Assembly: GCF_028769735.1 (NCBI RefSeq)
Contig: NC_088170.1
Span: 62,721,085 to 62,785,084, forward strand
Source of the DNA: Zonotrichia leucophrys gambelii
Taxonomy: Eukaryota > Chordata > Aves > Passeriformes > Passerellidae
Reading direction: 5' to 3'
Length of the DNA stretch: 64,000 nt
The notes below the pieces were generated by a model. It was given only the letters and a program-made list of their open reading frames with translations. It did not search any database and had not been told where the DNA came from. Numbering within the stretch: the first letter of the stretch is position 1; each line of letters opens with the position of its first letter. Of this stretch, positions 12,214 through 23,208 are shown piece by piece. Position numbers and translations under genes: made by a program.

Positions 12214-13770
12214 AGATGAAGAAAAACATGAATAATGGGTAGTTTCTAGTACCAGAATCAAAGGAAATAGAGGTATAAGGAAGAATAAAAAGTCTAGCAT
12301 GGACTGAGCTACAAATTAAAGTTATTCAGCAGCAACCCAAGTTTCTACTTTCCGAAAAAAGTCTGAGACTTAAGAAGCTATTAATTTTCATTATTCCCTA
12401 AAGGCCTAAGTTACATGCAAAACTATAACGGTGGCATGCTTTAAAACAATAAACCCAAACAAAACTAATATCCAATTCTTCATGACTTGGCAACAAGTTT
12501 GAACTGATATGTCATAGGATGAACGTGCCTTAGTTCAAAGTCTTATTTCCATATCAATAAATGTACCTACAAAATTCCCACTAAGAGTGATTTGACAAAC
12601 ATTTTATGAGACCCTTAGGTGCATTTAAAAACTTCCCAAGCTTAAGCACCTCTTCCCCTTACATTCAGTAATAGTTTTTAGCCCAGTGCTACTGAATGAT
12701 ATTGAATACTGCATAGCTGGAATTAGGAAGCCACAAAAGAAAATGTTTGGCTTTATTTGTACCAAACATGCATTTAGTGTTCTTGCCCATAGGCCAAATG
12801 GTGAGCTGCGACCTGAGCATCCACTTTTCTGTTAGTCTGAGTAGAACAGAAATACAGATTTTTATTTGCATTGCTCTATCCTAAGAGTCTTTTAGCATGA
12901 GCATTATTACACAAGCAGGGGAGTTTCCATAAATCTGTCTTTTCAATATAGAGTCTGATACATCAGCTTAATTTTAGATATATTCATTGTGTCACTGAAG
13001 TCAGCAGCAATATTATAACCATGCATTCTTTTCATTCTCCATATACATATGACATTCTGTAACATTAGGGCAAAAGAATAATTATAATACTGCTGATACA
13101 GAAACATATATTTTAAAAGAAATAATAATGAGCTATTTGTAACTAAAGAGTCAAAAAAATCAACGATCTGTGAAAAAGTGATTAGTGACTTGTATAGTAT
13201 TAAATAAAAAATTATCAGTATTTCTAAAACCATATCTTCACTCTTAAAAAAAAAAAAAGCTCCATAAAATACTGATGGAGAAATTTATTTTATGACAAGT
13301 ATTTCTTGGCTTTTTTATTATACTGCAACCATAAATCTATCTCAGGTACTTTAATTTTGCTTTTTTGCAAATAAATTCTAAATTCAGATTGTTTTGAAAT
13401 GAAGCAACCATTCCATGCTAGACTTAACATGCAGCTTTCTGTATTACAGAAAGTATTGCATCTATTTAGTATATTTTCATTGAGACTGTTGTTATTTTAA
13501 ATATGTTTACATGTATTGTAATTTTTAAAAGGCAACACAAAAAGAACCACAAACATATACTTATAGGAATGATCATAAATTTCCTAAGGTCATTAGCAAA
13601 ATATGTATATTCTCCTGGGAATAGGAGCTGACTCTGTATTAAAAATCCACCATTTTTGCTGGTGTTGCACCTGGATTCTCTATAGCAATAACTCTTAGTT
13701 CTGTTTATTAATGCCACGTAGCAAACCTAAACTGAAAGAAAATTCAAGGTAAAATTTGTCCTACACTTAC
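12149..13770 (-). other. PCLO: PCLO intron e7-e8
   Basis: This 1.6-kb intron precedes the microexon. Near its 3' end are the branch-point-like CTAAC (12171-12175) and a pyrimidine-rich run on the gene strand (12168-12213). A short poly-A run is at 13246-13258. I see nothing else. Confidence 0.9.
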
Positions 13771-13901
13771 CCTCTCCCTGGAAGAAGATAAACTTTAACA
13801 AAGGGGTCCGAGTAGCCATTGTTGTCTCTGGGAGCAAGGTTTCTTGCCTGAAGGATGTGGATGATAAGGTTGCCAAGGTGTTTGTCATAGTTGATTTGAA
13901 G
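13771..13901 (-). CDS. PCLO: PCLO exon e7: first half of the C2A domain with Ca2+ loop 1
   Basis: This 131-nt exon encodes residues 217-260. It begins [20 protein letters not shown] and continues [20 protein letters not shown], then [15 protein letters not shown] is the second C2 strand. The [17 protein letters not shown] stretch is the first Ca2+-binding loop and following strand, with D242 and D248 (segment numbering) in the places used for Ca2+ in synaptotagmin-type C2 domains. C2A of Piccolo binds Ca2+ and acidic phospholipid in mammals. The acceptor is attcaatag and the donor is gtaagt. The exon leaves in phase 2 with GG, which both the microexon e8 (A) and e9 (C) can complete to glycine, so the junction tolerates inclusion or skipping. 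Confidence 0.97.
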
Positions 13902-14799
13902 CTATTGAATGCATTAAAACACAGTAGGGTTATTTGCTACTTTTAGTTTTTGAGTGATTCAATATCTCCTAAACCCTTTGAATAAATTGAGTTTTAGACC
14001 TCAATGTTCCCACCAAATAAACACATTCGAGAACTTTCTGTCTCTCTCTCCTGACTAGAATGAGATGCTAGATCATCATACTGGACCTTCAAAAAAAAAA
14101 AGGAAACATTCATATTCCAGTCAGGAAAAAGCAAAGGAAATTTGAGCCCTTGATATTATTCTGAGCAATAGCCCAGTTTATTTAGTGTTAATTGCACACA
14201 TCCTATCTACCTGGAAGCCAAGTATGACAAGGATGTCATAATACTATGGAAAGACTTTTAGTACCAATATAGAAGAGAGATTAATCAAGGGGGAAAAACC
14301 CTCCAGATATCTATAGGGAGTTGGGCTTCAGTTGCTCTGCTGTTCTCTTTTTGAGTGTTTTAAAAGGCTAAAGCAAAATTGCATAATTTACATAAGATAA
14401 CCATAAACTTGGTATGGCATGGAAAGACACTGCAGTATAAGAAACCCACAGCAATTCTTGCTTTAATGTAAACAGACTGGGAATTTATAAGGAAAATCAC
14501 AATAAGTGGCCAAAGATTAAGAATTAGAATGAATTTAACTATGCCTTTAGTCCCTTTGGGAACAGCAGCATTTTCCATTGTACTGGTTGTATTTCATAAT
14601 CCAACATTAAAGACAGGTGCAAAAATCAAGCACTGACTTACATTAATGACATCAGAGAAAGGGATTGGAATTGAATAAGAAAGAAGGGATTGGAGTTGAA
14701 TAAGAAATAAGTTATGGAGATATTTTTCTGCAAACTTATTTCAAAGAAAAACACAGCCAGTATCAACAATAATTTACACAGAAAAAACTACACATTTAC
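13902..14799 (-). other. PCLO: PCLO intron e6-e7
   Basis: This short intron of 898 bp contains a 25-bp tandem duplication near its donor end and no recognised transposon. Confidence 0.9.
14661..14710. repeat. 25-bp tandem duplication
   Basis: Two adjacent 25-bp units (14661-14685 and 14686-14710) start GGGATTGGAATTGAATAAGA and GGGATTGGAGTTGAATAAGA and differ at two positions. They lie 90-139 nt past the e6 donor. Confidence 0.95.
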
Positions 14800-14850
14800 C
14801 TGTATTTCTCCAGTGATTGGATGGGAAGCAGACTTTGTAGTTTCCGTGGG
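14800..14850 (-). CDS. PCLO: PCLO exon e6: 51-nt exon entering C2A
   Basis: This exon encodes exactly 17 residues, PTETTKSASHPITGEIQ (residues 200-216). The motif HPITGEIQ leads into the first beta strand of Piccolo C2A. Both borders are in phase 0, so the exon could be skipped without a frameshift, although that would remove the start of the C2 fold. The acceptor is aatctggcag, with a weak pyrimidine tract, and the donor is gtaaat. A 25-bp tandem duplication lies about 90 nt into the intron that follows (14661-14710). Its identity rests on fit to the neighbours and on the conserved ITGEIQ stretch. Confidence 0.95.
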
Positions 14851-16174
14851 CTGCCAGATTAAAAATAAATAGATTTTCAAAGTTAACTTTTTTAACAGAT
14901 GGGGCTTATACTGCTGCATTGCCACAATTTTTTTAAAAAACTGTCTCCAGTTGTTACAGTCAAAACTAATGGTTATAAATTTCAACAGCACTTACAGTCC
15001 AGCCCAGACATTTTGATCAGCTTTTATGCAGGTACAGAATCAAACAACTCTAACACCAAATATTTACAGTCTCAGCAGACAAGGAGGCATGGGGAGAAAA
15101 AAACACATTGCATTAACCCTGCCTAACATGAATGCTGCCAAGGGAAAGAAAGGACCATACCACATAAACACAGCAATATATTTCTGTCAATGTGAGAAAG
15201 GCAGAGAGAGGCAAAAGTTACTCTAATTTGAACTGAGTTTAGTGAAAGTGGGTAAAAAGAGTGAAAATGGTACTAAAACCAAGTGATGTACACTAAGTGG
15301 ATTACACAATTGCAAGCCGCCTCATAAAATGTCTTTTACTTCATTCTGTGTTTTCTGAGAGTCAATTCAGGTACAACACTTCATCTTCAAATTCCTCACC
15401 ATACTTTCTGTGACATGAAATTTAAATTTTCTGTCCTTGCTTTCCTCTCTCCATTATCATTAAACTTGTCTACGTTTTTGACAAAAAGCAATAGAATCCG
15501 TAATGTTTCTCTCTGCCATTTTTTCCCCTCCTGTTTGTGAAAAATAATATCACCACTGGATTAGAATCCTGAACTCAGAAAAATATGCTGTTCTGTTAAA
15601 GGCTGGTGGCCTTGAGCCACTCTGGATCAAATTATAATCTGCAAGCCATCAGTCAAGCAAAAAAGCTCTGTTTCAGTAGTAGGATTTGAATATTTTTGTA
15701 TTCTTTCCATATCTGCTTCCTTGGTGCAAACAAGGACAAACCTGCTGTTCTCTTGAGACTGGTCTTGAAGCTGTCACATCCTGTTCCTCCAGATGTGAGC
15801 AGCTGCCTGACATTATTCCATGTAATTTGTATTTCTATCACTTTCCTAGAAGAGTAAAAACCACCTCTCTCTTTTGAGCTGCCAGACCCTCCAAGAAAAC
15901 CCTTCAAGGCTCTTTTAAGATGTAGGAAATCAACTGCTTTAAATTAGGCCAATGAAGTGCCCACATTTCCTGCACCACAGCATGAAGTTAAGGTGATGCA
16001 CTGACCTTTTCAGGTTTGTGTTGAAGAAACATTCTCTCAATCAGTCAGACTGAGAACTAACCAGAAATATCCCAGCTAAACACTATCACAATGAAAACAC
16101 AGGAGAAAACTAGCCCAAATCTGTCTCTTATACGGGTATATTCACTGTCTTGTTGCCTTATGAACAAGCTTTAC

Positions 16175-16243
16175 CAAAGAAACAAACAAACAAAAAAGCA
16201 AAAAAACCCAAAAAACCAAAAAAAACCCAAAACCAAATCAAAC
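16175..16243. repeat. A-rich simple repeat
   Basis: AAAC/AAAAC/AAACCC-type low-complexity sequence about 70 bp long. Confidence 0.9.
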
Positions 16244-17044
16244 TTGATTTGTCTGTGAAAGCATTTGCATCCAGAAAAGAATTCTTATGAGAAATTTTAT
16301 AGTCAGCTTCTCTTAGTACCTTACAAAGCTTTTAAAAAAGTTTAACTTGACCAACAGCTAAAAATAAGTCAGCAGTATTCTGTGAAATGTTCTGAATCTG
16401 AAATTAAATTTTAGATTGATAGCAATATACTCCTAAAACTTGTTAGGTCCTTGACAAGACTATTCAGAGTGAATTTCACTGATTTTGCCAAAGACAGGGA
16501 GCTCCCTGGGCATCATGCAGTCTTTCAAAGTAGGCCATAAATGGCTTATATTTCTCATACTTTACCTCTACAAATGGATTTTATTATACTTAATAGTTCT
16601 GACCTCAGGCTGTACTAGCACTGACAATACTGACACTGCAAAAAATAACATGGAGCTAGCTGTGCTGTGGCTACAAAATCACTACCAGCTAGTCTAAATT
16701 CTCTCATTTTTCATGAGTTGGAATAGCAAGAATAATGAGTTTGTTCTCTCTGAATGTCGTGTAATATGGAATGTATGAGTATGGATAATGTAGGAGGAGT
16801 TCATAGAGAAGGGAAGGGGCATGAGGAATTTGTATTGAGACTTCCAAAGGTGGTTAAGCTGTAGTTTGTAAAGTGGATTCTGGAAAAATAAATGTGCACT
16901 TTTATGTTTCTGTATCATTGTTGAATCACTGTATCATTTACAAGATTGCGATTCAATACATAAAATATTCTATTTTCTCTGATGTCAGCAGATCTAAAAC
17001 TGATCATGAAAAATTACTCAAATATTTTAAAGAAACATGAATAA

Positions 17045-17130
17045 TTTAGGCTGAAAGAAACCTCTCAAGGCCATCTGGTCTAACCCCCAGCTCAGAGCAG
17101 GGCCAGCTTTGAAGCTGGATCTGTATTGAG
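17045..17130 (-). mobile_element. CR1 LINE 3'-end remnant
   Basis: The plus strand reads GAAACCTCTCAAGGCCATCT then GGTCTAACCCCCAG, the reverse complement of the CR1 3' region. It is diverged and lacks a clear terminal repeat tail. Confidence 0.65.
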
Positions 17131-19688
17131 AGGCAGAGATGCCAAAGAGTATTTTCCTTTATCATGGCCTCAGTGAGGATTAATTTTAAAGAGGGAAAGT
17201 ATTTCACAGTTGACTTTCAGAGGCACTAAAGGATCTGAGGATTTAAGAAAAAAAAAATCCATTCTTCATATTAAATGTTTCTATAGGTCATTTATATCCT
17301 GGATGCAATCTTCACCATAGAATGATTATGAATTTACACTACAAAATAAACAGATCTTCACAAAATATTGCCAGCTCAAGGGTTCCAAGGGTTAAGTCTC
17401 TCCTGTGATGGCAAATCAATTTCTGTCTAACTGCTGTGGATACTCCCACATGCACTCACACACCCTGTGTAAAATATGGTGCTTTGTAATGCCATCACAC
17501 CTGCTCAAGGAGGTTGTATGACCATGACATGAAACTGGTTAATGCAAGGCTTTGATGCACTATGCACTATCACCTTCTCTAGCAACAACAAATATGAGAA
17601 AATTGGCACTGCAGAATATGGCAGAGACCACAACAACATTTCTAGAGTGTTTATTCTATACAAAAATCCTCTTAAAAGTACTTGCTAAAAATAAAAACAG
17701 TTGCAAAAACAAGATCTAGGCAGTTTGGATATTTAGTCTGTCATGATACTTTGGCAGGGCTGCACACAGCCTGCCTAGAAATGCTGTCAGCCCAAGGCAA
17801 AGAGCAGTTCCAGAGAGGATGAGCTTTCTCTTCTAACAGAGCTCAACACCATTATAAACTTGGCCTGAAGTCAATGAACAGAAACTATACAAGTCAACAA
17901 GAGCTATGCTTGTTATGAAAGAAATGCCCCTCAACATGATTTTCACAAAAAAGCAAAGAATGTTTTAGATATTTACCTGACTAGTTCTGACTTTTGCATC
18001 TCCTACATAAAGGCATTAGTTCTAATAATTTTTTTGTTTCATCTTTATAAGCCTAGAGCTGAATTTTCATAAAAGAATCCTAAATCCTCTGTGAAGCAGG
18101 AAATTAAATTTATGCATCTAACTTTAGGTGACCTGCTACAGTGCCAATGCTGGGAACCCAGTCTCCTCAAGCAGACAGAATGGGGCACCTCTCCAGGATA
18201 TACTGCACAGCAAGGGCTTATGGATCTCCATAAAAATGTGAATTTAGGAGTGTGATTCATCCCACCAAATGTGAGACCTACATTTCAGTGTAGATGGTGG
18301 CATGAGCACTAAGAGCCCTGCTCTCTGCATGCTGTGCCTTCACTGGGATGGCAGGTTTCACCCAGGAACAGTGGGAACGGTACTTCAGAAACTTATTCAG
18401 TGGCAAAAACCATGCATATGTAAATGTATACAATATCCAGAGTATTCTGTAGTGAATCTAACTATTGACCTAAGGACAAGCAATTCTGCCACATCCCTGA
18501 AGTTAGATCCAGTAAATATTGGCAAATGGATTTAACTTCTGCATCACACACCTGAATTGGTTTGTAGAAAGTCTATGGGTGTTATGGCAAGACAGAATTA
18601 CTATACAAACCAAGCTGATCAATAAATATCTTCCCAGTTTGTACTGAATTGTTGGATGAAAAAGATTTTTATTTTTGTGTTTTACATGAAAGTTATGCTG
18701 GCATATCAAAGAGCTGTCTGAAATGAGCAGATACCTTGCTGGTTCTGGATTGTGCAGTACCTAACTCATCTGTCCAAATCACAGACATTGTTTCAACAGC
18801 ACAAAACTAAAAATTATAATGCAGTAGGAACCTGACAGTCCCAAAAATGAATAAAGGTGCAGAGTAGAAAAAGTTTAGAAAGCACTTTGCAACGTGAAGC
18901 ACTGTAAGTGTGTCAGAAGCTGGATATTCAGGATAGCAATCAGCAGTCTTGCAAACTCCTTAAGCAAGTGCAGTCTTCAAAGAACTGAGTTTCACTTCAG
19001 GTCTTGACTTTTTTGACACAAAATGCAAAAAATGTGACAGATGACTTTATGATCTAGTTTTCAGTTTTAACTGTGAAAAAAATGCTACTAAATTCCCACT
19101 CTTTCCTTTTTAGGTGTGCAGATGCACAAGAACTTCAGCTGAGGAATGGACAGGATGTGGCAAAGAAAATGAGAAATTATGCTTGGCAAGTTCACAGGAA
19201 TTAGTTAATGACAAAACACCTTTTAATGGTAAATTTTGTTTTCAATCTTTCCCTGGCTTTCAGAGACATTGCTATGACATCAATATTGCTATGATTATTC
19301 ATAGCTTGTGGCACTTGTAGTTTAGTACAGAGAGGAAAAATTATAGTCCCAGCAATATCGGCTTCTCCAGTGGAAATAGTACCTCACCACCATGTAGGAT
19401 GCACTTAAAAAGCAAGAGCAACAAAGGCTGTAAAGGGCAGTTTAAAATTTTAAAAACAATAATATAAGGTTATTTTATTTTTGTTTTTAGAAAGGGGCAA
19501 ATCTCTTGGATAAATCACGTAATCTTTCATTATGTCCAGGTTCAATATCTTAACAATGATATTCATTGTTATCCAGCTAATGAGTTTCCCAAGATGTGCT
19601 GGGATTTCTTGCTACACTAAAGGAGGTAAAGAGGCAGTTTCTTCCTGTGATCAAAATGTTCTTGCTCCACAACTTGTAAATTTCTTAC

Positions 19689-19900
19689 CTTGCTGCTGTG
19701 CCGCTTTTTGCTCACTGAGGGAGAGCCAGGCTGACCAGGGCTGGGAACAGCACTGGAGGTGGCAGAAGTGGTTCCAGAGTGGGCATGAGATCCCTTTTCC
19801 ACTCCTGAAGCAGCAACCAGAGGCGACTGCTGTAGAGAAACCTTTTGGAGCTCTGCAGCCAGCTGCTTGGGATCGACCCCTGGGGACTTCGCTTTATCTA
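19689..19900 (-). CDS. PCLO: PCLO exon e5: Ser/Pro-rich linker between PDZ and C2A
   Basis: This 212-nt exon encodes residues 129-199. It begins [20 protein letters not shown], continues [12 protein letters not shown], and ends with [19 protein letters not shown]. It matches the Piccolo linker before C2A. The composition (Ser, Pro, Gly, Thr) and lack of long hydrophobic stretches suggest a flexible, probably phosphorylated segment; that is an inference. The acceptor is tcttcaatccag and the donor is gtaaga. The exon begins in phase 1 (the TA completes GTA, valine) and ends in phase 0. The open frame extends about 55 nt upstream of the acceptor, but that part lies before the AG and does not match Piccolo, so I end the exon at 19900. 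Confidence 0.97.
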
Positions 19901-21512
19901 CTGGATTGAAGAAAGAGAGCTCTGTATTGATAACAGCCAGCACATCCAGATCCATCTTGTCATGCTACAGGGACAACAAAACAATCCTGACAAGTTTTCA
20001 TGTCATCTGCCTGTGCGCTTTGAACATGCAAAAGGCATCCTATGAAAAACAGACATCTCTCCCACAGCATCGACATTCCAATTCCAATCTTTGTGCGCTA
20101 GTGCTACTCACTAGTTCTCTTTACCTAAGAAGCTTTCTGAGGAGGTACTTCTAGGTGAAGAAAAACAAGCCTTGCTGATAATTTTGAGTCAAACTGGAGC
20201 AAATTACAGTTTTAAAGAATAGCCTGTGCTATCACTCATTGTTTGAAACTGGTCCATTTTCACTAAGTATCTGAATTTTCTTGTAAAAGTTTAAATCTCC
20301 TTTTAACTTTTTTTAAATCATCCTGGACAGAACATTGAACAGAACTGCTCCTGAGATAATTTAGACAAAAATATAGAGAAAAAAAGCCTCAAAACTTTAC
20401 TACCACAAATTATTCACAGAAGAAAAAATGTAAACAAATGAAGGCTGAAAGCCCTGATTCATCTTTCCTACATTACTCACGCCTTTGTGAGGCATCTGTA
20501 GTAGGAGTCTGATTGCCCTCCCTGATGACCAGGAATGAGTGGGAGGAATTTACCCTTTGGAGATAGCAATTTCTATCTAACACAGAAATGAAGTCAAGTA
20601 AGTTTCATATCTGCTAGACTGAAGAGAGTTAAAAGGATGCTAGGAACAGCTTGGTTCCCAGGTTCTCCGAAGCAGGAGAGGTTTAAAGCAAAACTTCAGC
20701 TTTATCCTGCCTGCTTGGCGAATTCATTTTTCTCTCAGAGAAAATGGAGATTGCTCCCTTCTAAAGCAAAGTCTGCCAAACCTCAGAGGTAATGGCAATA
20801 ACTCTACAGTGTTGTTTCAACTTAGAAACCATTATAAGATTGCCAGACTACGAGGAAGCACGCCTGAAAGAATAGAAAAATTTTATTTCTGTTCCTTCTC
20901 ATTTTGAGTTTTATTCATTAATTAAAAAGCTGGTTCATTCTAGTTTTTGTCATTTCCAAAACTGATTTCAGTGTCTTTCAATGCTTTTTGGTGTTTTTTT
21001 TTTTTTTTAAATGGGGGTTGCTCTGCTTCAAAGCTCTGTCATACTTAGTCTTTGCTTTCAATTACTATCAATAACATCAATTTTCAACTAAGGGTGGCTT
21101 GATGGTAAGTATATTAATAGCTAGGAAATTTTACATGGTTAGAAAAATGAGGATTTAATCCAGTTAATTTAGGTTCTGGTTCATAAAAGAGCAGCCACAA
21201 AACCACAGAACCCAGAGCAGACCCACAGAATGGTAAGAGAAAAAATCTTAATCTGCACTGAGCTTACTGAGGGCCTGCATTGCCAGTAAGATTGTGGATG
21301 TTGATGCAAAGTTAGCTTAAATATGACTGATACAATGACTGAAGCCTGCAGTTGTGATATTGATTGAACAGAAGGAAATCCCCCCAAAAGCACTGCCATC
21401 ACAGAACTCACAAGACACTGAGTACTTGCTACTGCATCCCTCTATCCAGTAAATACTGGGGTTTTGTCACTTATAGCAGGCCACAAACCTTGTATTAAGC
21501 TAACAGGTATTT

Positions 21513-21555
21513 TCATTGAGGTCTTTTCCAACACTGACAATTCTATGGTTCTATG
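21513..21555 (+). mobile_element. CR1 LINE terminal fragment
   Basis: A 43-bp stretch reads CATTGAGGTCTTTTCCAACA and ends with ATTCTATGGTTCTATG, the CR1 3' end with its 8-bp tail repeats. It is very short. Confidence 0.65.
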
Positions 21556-21974
21556 AACATAGGCCTTAGGACCTGTGTGTTATCTAAACTTGCTGCAGTT
21601 TACTGGGAGCTTTGTTTTGGCATCTCTGGCTGCAAATGTCTAATGACCAGATGGCTGCAACCTAAATTTGCCTGAGTTACACCTCACCTTGTATAGTGGT
21701 GTGGTATACTGCCCATTCTTCATTATTTTGCTATAGAAAGGCACAGCTGCAATTGCACTGAGCAGACTGAAGTATTTATGACTCCAGGTTAATAATGCAG
21801 TTTAGAGGAGCAGAGGCCTGGGGTGGCAGCAGAAGGTTTGGACACAGGATGGCAGATGAGGCCCTGGGGACACCAGAAACTCCCTGGCCAGGTACTGACA
21901 CAGGTGCAAACTCAGGGGCTGGACAAAGTAAACTTTAGGGGCAGCAGAAGGGAAAAGGACAACAACACATCACA

Positions 21975-22260
21975 TGTAAACTTTACAGTATCCAGCACCC
22001 ACAGGTTCTTTTCCTCTGGGAAGCTTTCCAGCCCCTCTGCCCCCAATCTGTAGGGCTGCCTGGAGTTGTTGTGACCCAGGTGCAGGACCTGACATTTTGC
22101 CTTGATGAATCTCATGCAATTTGCCTTGGCTTATCAGTCCAGCCTGCCCAGATTCCTCTGCAGGGCCTTCCTACCCTCCAGCAGATCAACACTCCTGCCC
22201 AAATTGGGGTTGTCTGCAAATTTGTTGCACGTGCACTGCATCCCCTGGTCTTGCCTTTTT
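21975..22260 (-). mobile_element. CR1 LINE coding remnant beside exon e4
   Basis: On the minus strand this stretch encodes a CR1-like ORF2 segment (KAKCQVLHLGHNNSRQPYRL is recognisable). The plus strand carries CTACCCTCCAGCAGATCAAC, a familiar CR1 stretch. It is interrupted by stops and truncated at both ends. It lies in sense orientation to PCLO about 155 bp beyond the e4 donor. Confidence 0.8.
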
Positions 22261-22346
22261 ATATAAGGCATGGTCGCCTTTCTACCCATGGAAATATTTG
22301 GGATGTAACACCAGAGCTGACAATACTAACATCCTAGCTTATATCA

Positions 22347-22352
22347 CATGCA
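22347..22352 (-). promoter_or_regulatory. UGCAUG (RBFOX-type) element after e4
   Basis: An exact TGCATG on the gene strand lies at +63 to +68 of the intron after the 68-nt exon e4, between the exon and a CR1 remnant. Its role in retaining e4 is an inference from position and motif. Confidence 0.5.
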
Positions 22353-22414
22353 GTTTTCAGCTGCTATCCACCAATATCAGAGCAACAATATCAAAGCAAC
22401 TTCTTGTCTCTCAC

Positions 22415-22482
22415 CTGCCCTCACTGGCTCGTGCAGCTCCAGGTGCTGGGGATTCTCGGAGTCTGAGAGCATGTTCAGGTCC
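22415..22482 (-). CDS. PCLO: PCLO exon e4: 68-nt exon of the PDZ-C2A linker
   Basis: This short exon encodes residues 106-129. It reads [20 protein letters not shown] followed by RA, which matches the acidic and serine-rich start of the linker after the Piccolo PDZ domain. It has no ATG-led reading frame of its own and was found by asking what must complete the CT left by e3 and the TA that opens e5. The acceptor is ttctttag and the donor is gtgaga. Its phases (enters 2, leaves 1) fit both neighbours exactly. Skipping it alone would create CTT AGA TAA, a stop two codons past the junction. A UGCAUG element lies 63 nt into the following intron, and a decayed CR1 sits about 160 bp beyond the donor. 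Confidence 0.95.
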
Positions 22483-23099
22483 CTAAAGAAAGCAAGTGGA
22501 AGCCTGAGACAAAAGAAACTCTTTCCTCATACCCTCATTACTGTATTAAGTAGGTAAATGAATAGTGGTTCATGACAGAAAGCAGCTCCCAAGCATGGTC
22601 CCTCCTTAGCTGATATACATTTGCAATGCTGTTAAAGAGCTGAGAAGAAAAGCTTCTTTTAAGGTGAAATCTTTAATGGATTTAATGCAAGTGTATGCAT
22701 TTCTCATGATGCTTAAATGACTTTCATCTAAAGGATACAGATTTCACTAGAAGTCCAGTTATTACTAGATTACCTTCTTTTTCTAACATCAGTAAATTCA
22801 GTGAACTGTATGTTTGTCATGAGAGGAGATTGTGACCTAATAATGGAGGTATAATTGTTTATAAAAGCATAATTACTAGCATCTGATTCAGTTTATCTCT
22901 CCTTCTGACTTTAAGAGAAAAACAGAATACAAGGGTCTCCCACAGTCACAGTGAATTCTTGCTTATTATTACATTGATGTTTTGTGCTAACAAAGGTTCC
23001 ACCTTAACAACTGTAAATTAAAATTAAAAAACTTTAAAAAAAACAAAAGCCATGAAAAGCCAAAAAGAAATGGAAACAGAAAGATGGGGAAAAACTCAC
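22483..23099 (-). other. PCLO: PCLO intron e3-e4
   Basis: This compact intron of 617 bp has a gtgagt donor and ttctttag acceptor. No repeat or other element was recognised. Confidence 0.9.
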
Positions 23100-23208
23100 A
23101 GTCTTACACATATTTCTGCTTCCCCACTCTGCTGAATTATAATGCTCTGAACCTCTTCATAAGTTTTCCCAGTCAAGGGGATGCCATTCCACTCCAGAAC
23201 CTGCATTC
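23100..23208 (-). CDS. PCLO: PCLO exon e3: end of the PDZ domain
   Basis: This 109-nt exon encodes residues 70-106. It reads [20 protein letters not shown] and then [16 protein letters not shown]. This matches the last strands and the second PDZ helix of Piccolo, where VLEWNGIPL is the typical V-L-x-W/V-N-G turn. The acceptor is cttcttag and the donor is gtgagt. The exon enters in phase 1 and leaves in phase 2 with CT, which is completed by G of e4 to give leucine. Its length is not a multiple of three: joining e2 directly to e4 would read GAA GGG ACC TGA and stop. Only 617 bp separate it from e4. Confidence 0.97.

Larger units (their letters stand above)
14851..19688 (-). other. PCLO: PCLO intron e5-e6
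   Basis: This 4.8-kb intron holds an A-rich simple repeat at 16175-16243 and a short CR1 3'-end remnant near 17.1 kb. The rest is unassigned AT-rich sequence. Confidence 0.9.
19901..22414 (-). other. PCLO: PCLO intron e4-e5
   Basis: This 2.5-kb intron contains a decayed CR1 coding fragment (about 21975-22260), a small CR1 tail (21513-21555) and a UGCAUG element near the donor. A GC-rich patch at 21800-21960 next to the CR1 is unassigned; it may be further decayed CR1. Confidence 0.9.

Noticed and set aside
19532..19909. A 125-codon plus-strand frame
   Set aside because: It is the antisense shadow of PCLO exon e5, which has clear protein identity on the minus strand.
19901..19955. Upstream extension of e5 to an in-frame ATG
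   Set aside because: It lies before the acceptor tcttcaatccag, does not match Piccolo, and e4 supplies the exact missing base to complete the codon at 19900.
22121..22486. A 121-codon plus-strand frame
   Set aside because: It runs antisense through the CR1 remnant and exon e4, so it is explained by those features.
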